64,000 bases of DNA. Origin: Poecilobothrus nobilitatus. Taxonomy: Eukaryota > Arthropoda > Insecta > Diptera > Dolichopodidae. The DNA is taken from NCBI GenBank assembly GCA_947095535.1, contig OX352773.1:35981398-36045397 (forward strand), given 5' to 3'. A program made the translations under genes and the position numbers. Under the pieces are notes generated by a model. The model was not told the DNA's origin. It ran no database searches and worked only from the letters and a program-made list of their open reading frames with translations. Below, one piece after another: positions 61,733 to 64,000 of this stretch. Position 1 is the first letter of the stretch, and every line of letters begins with the position of its first letter.

Positions 61733-62023
61733 TTATTTAAATAAATTATTTTGTATGATTTTCTTTTGTTTTCAAAAATAATAAAATAAGTATTGCCATG
61801 TTACAAACTAAGTAACTATGGCCATATGCATAACATAACTATTCGCCAATTACAGTTTTGTCAAAATTTATCTTCGATAAGTCAACAATTACACTCAACT
61901 GGGAAAAAAGTTATCGATTGACATAGCCAAAGCAAAAAAAATAGTTTGTTTTTAACAAGACCAACCATTTTCAGTTCATAATTTGATTTTAGCAGATTTA
62001 AAAAAATTATCTATACGATCTCT

Positions 62024-62254
62024 CTATGCAATTTTTCGTTTTGGATAATTATACATATTTATACAACATTTCTTTCGGTTCAGTAAGGGAATCATCATAT
62101 TAGGTCTGCGGTAACCACCGTTTGCTACTATTGGTTATTTTTCATATTGGCCACTTAAATCTCTACTACAAATTGTTACTACCTGATCGAAATGACCCCG
62201 TTTCTCTGGATTTATATCTGCGTATAATAAAATGTTTCCAAATTTTTTATAAAT
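62024..62254 (-). pseudogene. Possible decayed coding fragment
   Basis: In one minus-strand frame, two adjacent coding-like stretches are separated by a single TAA (62135-62137). The first reads YKKFGNILLYADINPEKRGH, FDQVVTICSRDLSGQYEK. The second reads PIVANGGYRRPNMMIPLLNR, KKCCINMYNYPKRKIA, ending at TAG (62024-62026). The DNA is GC-enriched. A pseudogene or transposon-protein relic would explain one frame with a stop. A donor-like CAG/GTAGTA and two acceptor-like CGCAG words could instead mean short exons. The family is not identified. Confidence 0.25.
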
Positions 62255-62710
62255 TTAATAATTTAAAACATTAAACTCATTTGTACATAAAAAAAGAAAC
62301 AACTATTTAACTGGTAGTACTTAAGAATAGATCAAACTTTGTTTTTTGAATGTGAAGCAAAATATAGTGAAGCAAAAATAAATAAGAGTTGCCAATACAT
62401 AAAAAAAAAATAAAATAAAAAGAAAAAAACATATTTAAGGAGGAGAATTTTTATATGCTATTTATTACATTCGATTTTCAGTCAATGGTTTATCTGGTAC
62501 TCAATTTTTTTTTTTATTTTATGATTATCATTTTTTTCAAAGAATCTCTAGATACTTTATTTTTATAGTACATGCTTTTACATAATATAATTATATATCT
62601 AAAGATAAAAAAAACAACAAAAAATTTTCCTTTTTACTCGGAATTTTTTTTTTTTTTTGTTTTTTTGATAAATTATACTGACTTGCTTTTATTTTCATTG
62701 ATCGTTTTTA

Positions 62711-62755
62711 GTCAGGCAGGCAAAGAGTAGGAGATCAAATATTTAAGTTAGACTA
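62711..62755 (+). other. Candidate short terminal exon
   Basis: A pyrimidine-rich acceptor (CATTGATCGTTTTTAG) ends at 62710. The next 45 bases read SGRQRVGDQIFKLD and then TAA, GC-richer than the flanks. No donor is present, so it would be a last exon. Short, so chance is possible. Confidence 0.2.
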
Positions 62756-63184
62756 ACTCAATGTGAAAAACATTTCAAATTGCATGATATGAAGAAATCA
62801 AGTTTTTATGACTTGAAGGCAAAAAAACTGAAGGAAAAATAATTGAAAGAAAAAGATTTGGCTTATTTTTTTAAAATTAAAATTTTTTGTTGAAATGATT
62901 TTCAAATTCCATTTTTTCTTGACTATTGTTTTCTTTTATTTTTTGTTTTAAATAAAAATAAATTGAAAATGGGAGGGAAAAAAATACTAAATTCTGATAA
63001 CGTTTCGTAGTTTGTAACATAAATATTATGAATGTTTTTGATGAAGGACAAGAAAAACAAAATAAGGAAAAGGTTAAGATAAATGCCTATACATGCATTT
63101 TTTTTTGTAATGTTGAAAAATTTTTAAAATAGAACTGAAATGACAAGTAAATTTGACAGTTAACAATCTAATGACAATTTACAG

Positions 63185-63306
63185 CTTTTCTTTAAAAAAA
63201 AATAATGTTATTTTCGTTTGACATAATTGATTTAATAATTGAAGCAATTAGTAGCATGATATATTTATACCAGGGGCAATTAATTTATATACATTATTAC
63301 TTTAAG
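63185..63306 (+). other. Candidate exon with strong donor
   Basis: A CTAATGAC branch-point-like word and acceptor ATTTACAG end at 63184. An ATG at 63205 opens 34 codons (MLFSFDIIDLIIEAISSMIY, LYQGQLIYIHYYFK) ending exactly at a good donor AAG/GTAAAC (63306/63307). The hydrophobic start could be a signal anchor. Unrecognised; the exon status is tentative. Confidence 0.2.
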
Positions 63307-63581
63307 GTAAACATAATTTTAATAAAGAAAAAACCATTGCAATTAGAATATTTACAAAAAGTGTTACCGTTTGTAAATTTTTTTTTTTTTTTGAAGTTTA
63401 GCCATGTGTAATAAATAATATTTAATGATGGATTGAGATTTTGCTTAAAGGTATTGCGCAGTTTTTATCGTGACAAAAAATATGCTTTATTTTTTTTGCT
63501 CGTTTCTATGGATTTGCGAAAATGCAACAGCTCAGGCAGATTATTTTTTGTCAATATTTTCTCTTCTAACTTTAATACTAG

Positions 63582-63636
63582 TGCAGCAGGAATATCTCCA
63601 CCTCCACCACAAATAAATTCTATGGAAACAGAGTAA
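63582..63636 (+). other. Candidate terminal exon, proline-rich
   Basis: A branch-point-like TTCTAAC and pyrimidine tract lead to ACTAG at 63581, with further acceptors at TGCAG and CAG (a tandem NAG arrangement). The frame reads AAGISPPPPQINSMETE and then TAA (63634-63636), a low-AT composition unusual for this window. Upstream exons are not identified with confidence; 63185-63306 is one candidate. Confidence 0.25.
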
Positions 63637-64000
63637 AAGACAAAGTGAAAGAAGATGCAAATATGTTACAGTTTAAACAGGAGGTACAAATTATATACTA
63701 ATTCGAATTACTATAGGTTATCCACATAATATTAAAAGTAACGTGGCATCATAAGCACTTTAAAAAGAATTTAATTACAAGGCAATATGAAAATCTTGCT
63801 AGTCAATATAATCTAAGTCTGAACAAATTCTGATAATGTTTTTTGTCGTTGTAAACTACAAAATAATATTAATTATATATAATTAATTTGAATAAATATA
63901 AAAAGTGTTACCTAATAAAAAAATTTTAATTTTTAAAACAATAAAATAAACTTAAATAAATTTTTCAATAATTCTTGATTTTATTATGTTATTAAACGAT
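63637..64000. other. AT-rich noncoding DNA
   Basis: Nothing recognisable to the end of the window. Confidence 0.6.

Noticed and set aside
1..64000. CRISPR array, operon or bacterial-type signals
   Set aside because: No regularly spaced direct repeats with unique spacers and no polycistronic ORFs; the tRNAs and SINEs have eukaryotic pol III promoters and the best gene has an intron.

Overview
This is a very AT-rich eukaryotic window, dominated by long A/T homopolymers and (AT)n tracts. It looks like intergenic and intronic DNA of an insect nuclear genome, most likely a fly (Diptera). The organism call is inference. It rests on four eukaryotic-type tRNA-Ala(AGC) genes with internal A/B boxes and oligo-T terminators, tRNA-derived SINEs, short introns (67 nt in the best gene), and internally repeated elements carrying GGAC/ACGG runs and a TATACCC...GGGTATA terminal hairpin of a kind I know from fly genomes. 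No long conserved protein gene is visible. Nearly all long open frames are translations of poly-A/poly-T or of repeats.

Layout. 1-12.9 kb: AT-rich DNA with two fold-back/MITE-like elements (3786-4483 and 8261-8400). 12.9-18.1 kb: a repeat block with two copies of an element ending in GCACATTTCC inverted repeats, a Helentron-like element with five ~142 bp internal units, and another internally repeated family. 18.1-24.2 kb: AT-rich, with a 52-codon ORF (21537) and an exon-like island (22898). 24.3-25.5 kb: SINE copy 1 and a repeat fragment. 25.5-36 kb: mostly featureless, with SINE copy 2, an inverted repeat-family fragment and a possible microexon. 36-48 kb: four sequence-identical tRNA-Ala(AGC) genes, all on the minus strand. 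The last two lie in diverged copies of one duplicated segment. SINE copy 3, a MITE inserted into one duplicate, a hAT-like MITE and a second Helentron-like element (inverted) are also here. 49.7-55.1 kb: SINE copy 4 and several short, GC-enriched, splice-flanked islands on the plus strand that may be exons of an unidentified gene. 56-60.7 kb: a degraded repeat copy, a possible 22-aa small ORF, (AT)n tracts and a region with a 120-bp block also found inverted in the 41.7-kb MITE.

The best protein-coding locus is at 60.8-61.7 kb (+). A TATA-like box is followed by a start codon and signal-peptide exon, a 67-nt GT-AG intron and an 82-codon second exon. Beyond it lies a 64-codon, methionine-free exon preceded by a strong acceptor and followed closely by a poly(A) signal. 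It could encode a small secreted protein with two possible 3' ends. I do not recognise the family. Further exon-like or pseudogene-like islands follow to 63.6 kb.

All exon-fragment calls come from reading local composition, splice motifs and frame by eye. In DNA this AT-rich, open stretches of 20-25 codons arise often by chance, so these entries carry low confidence.
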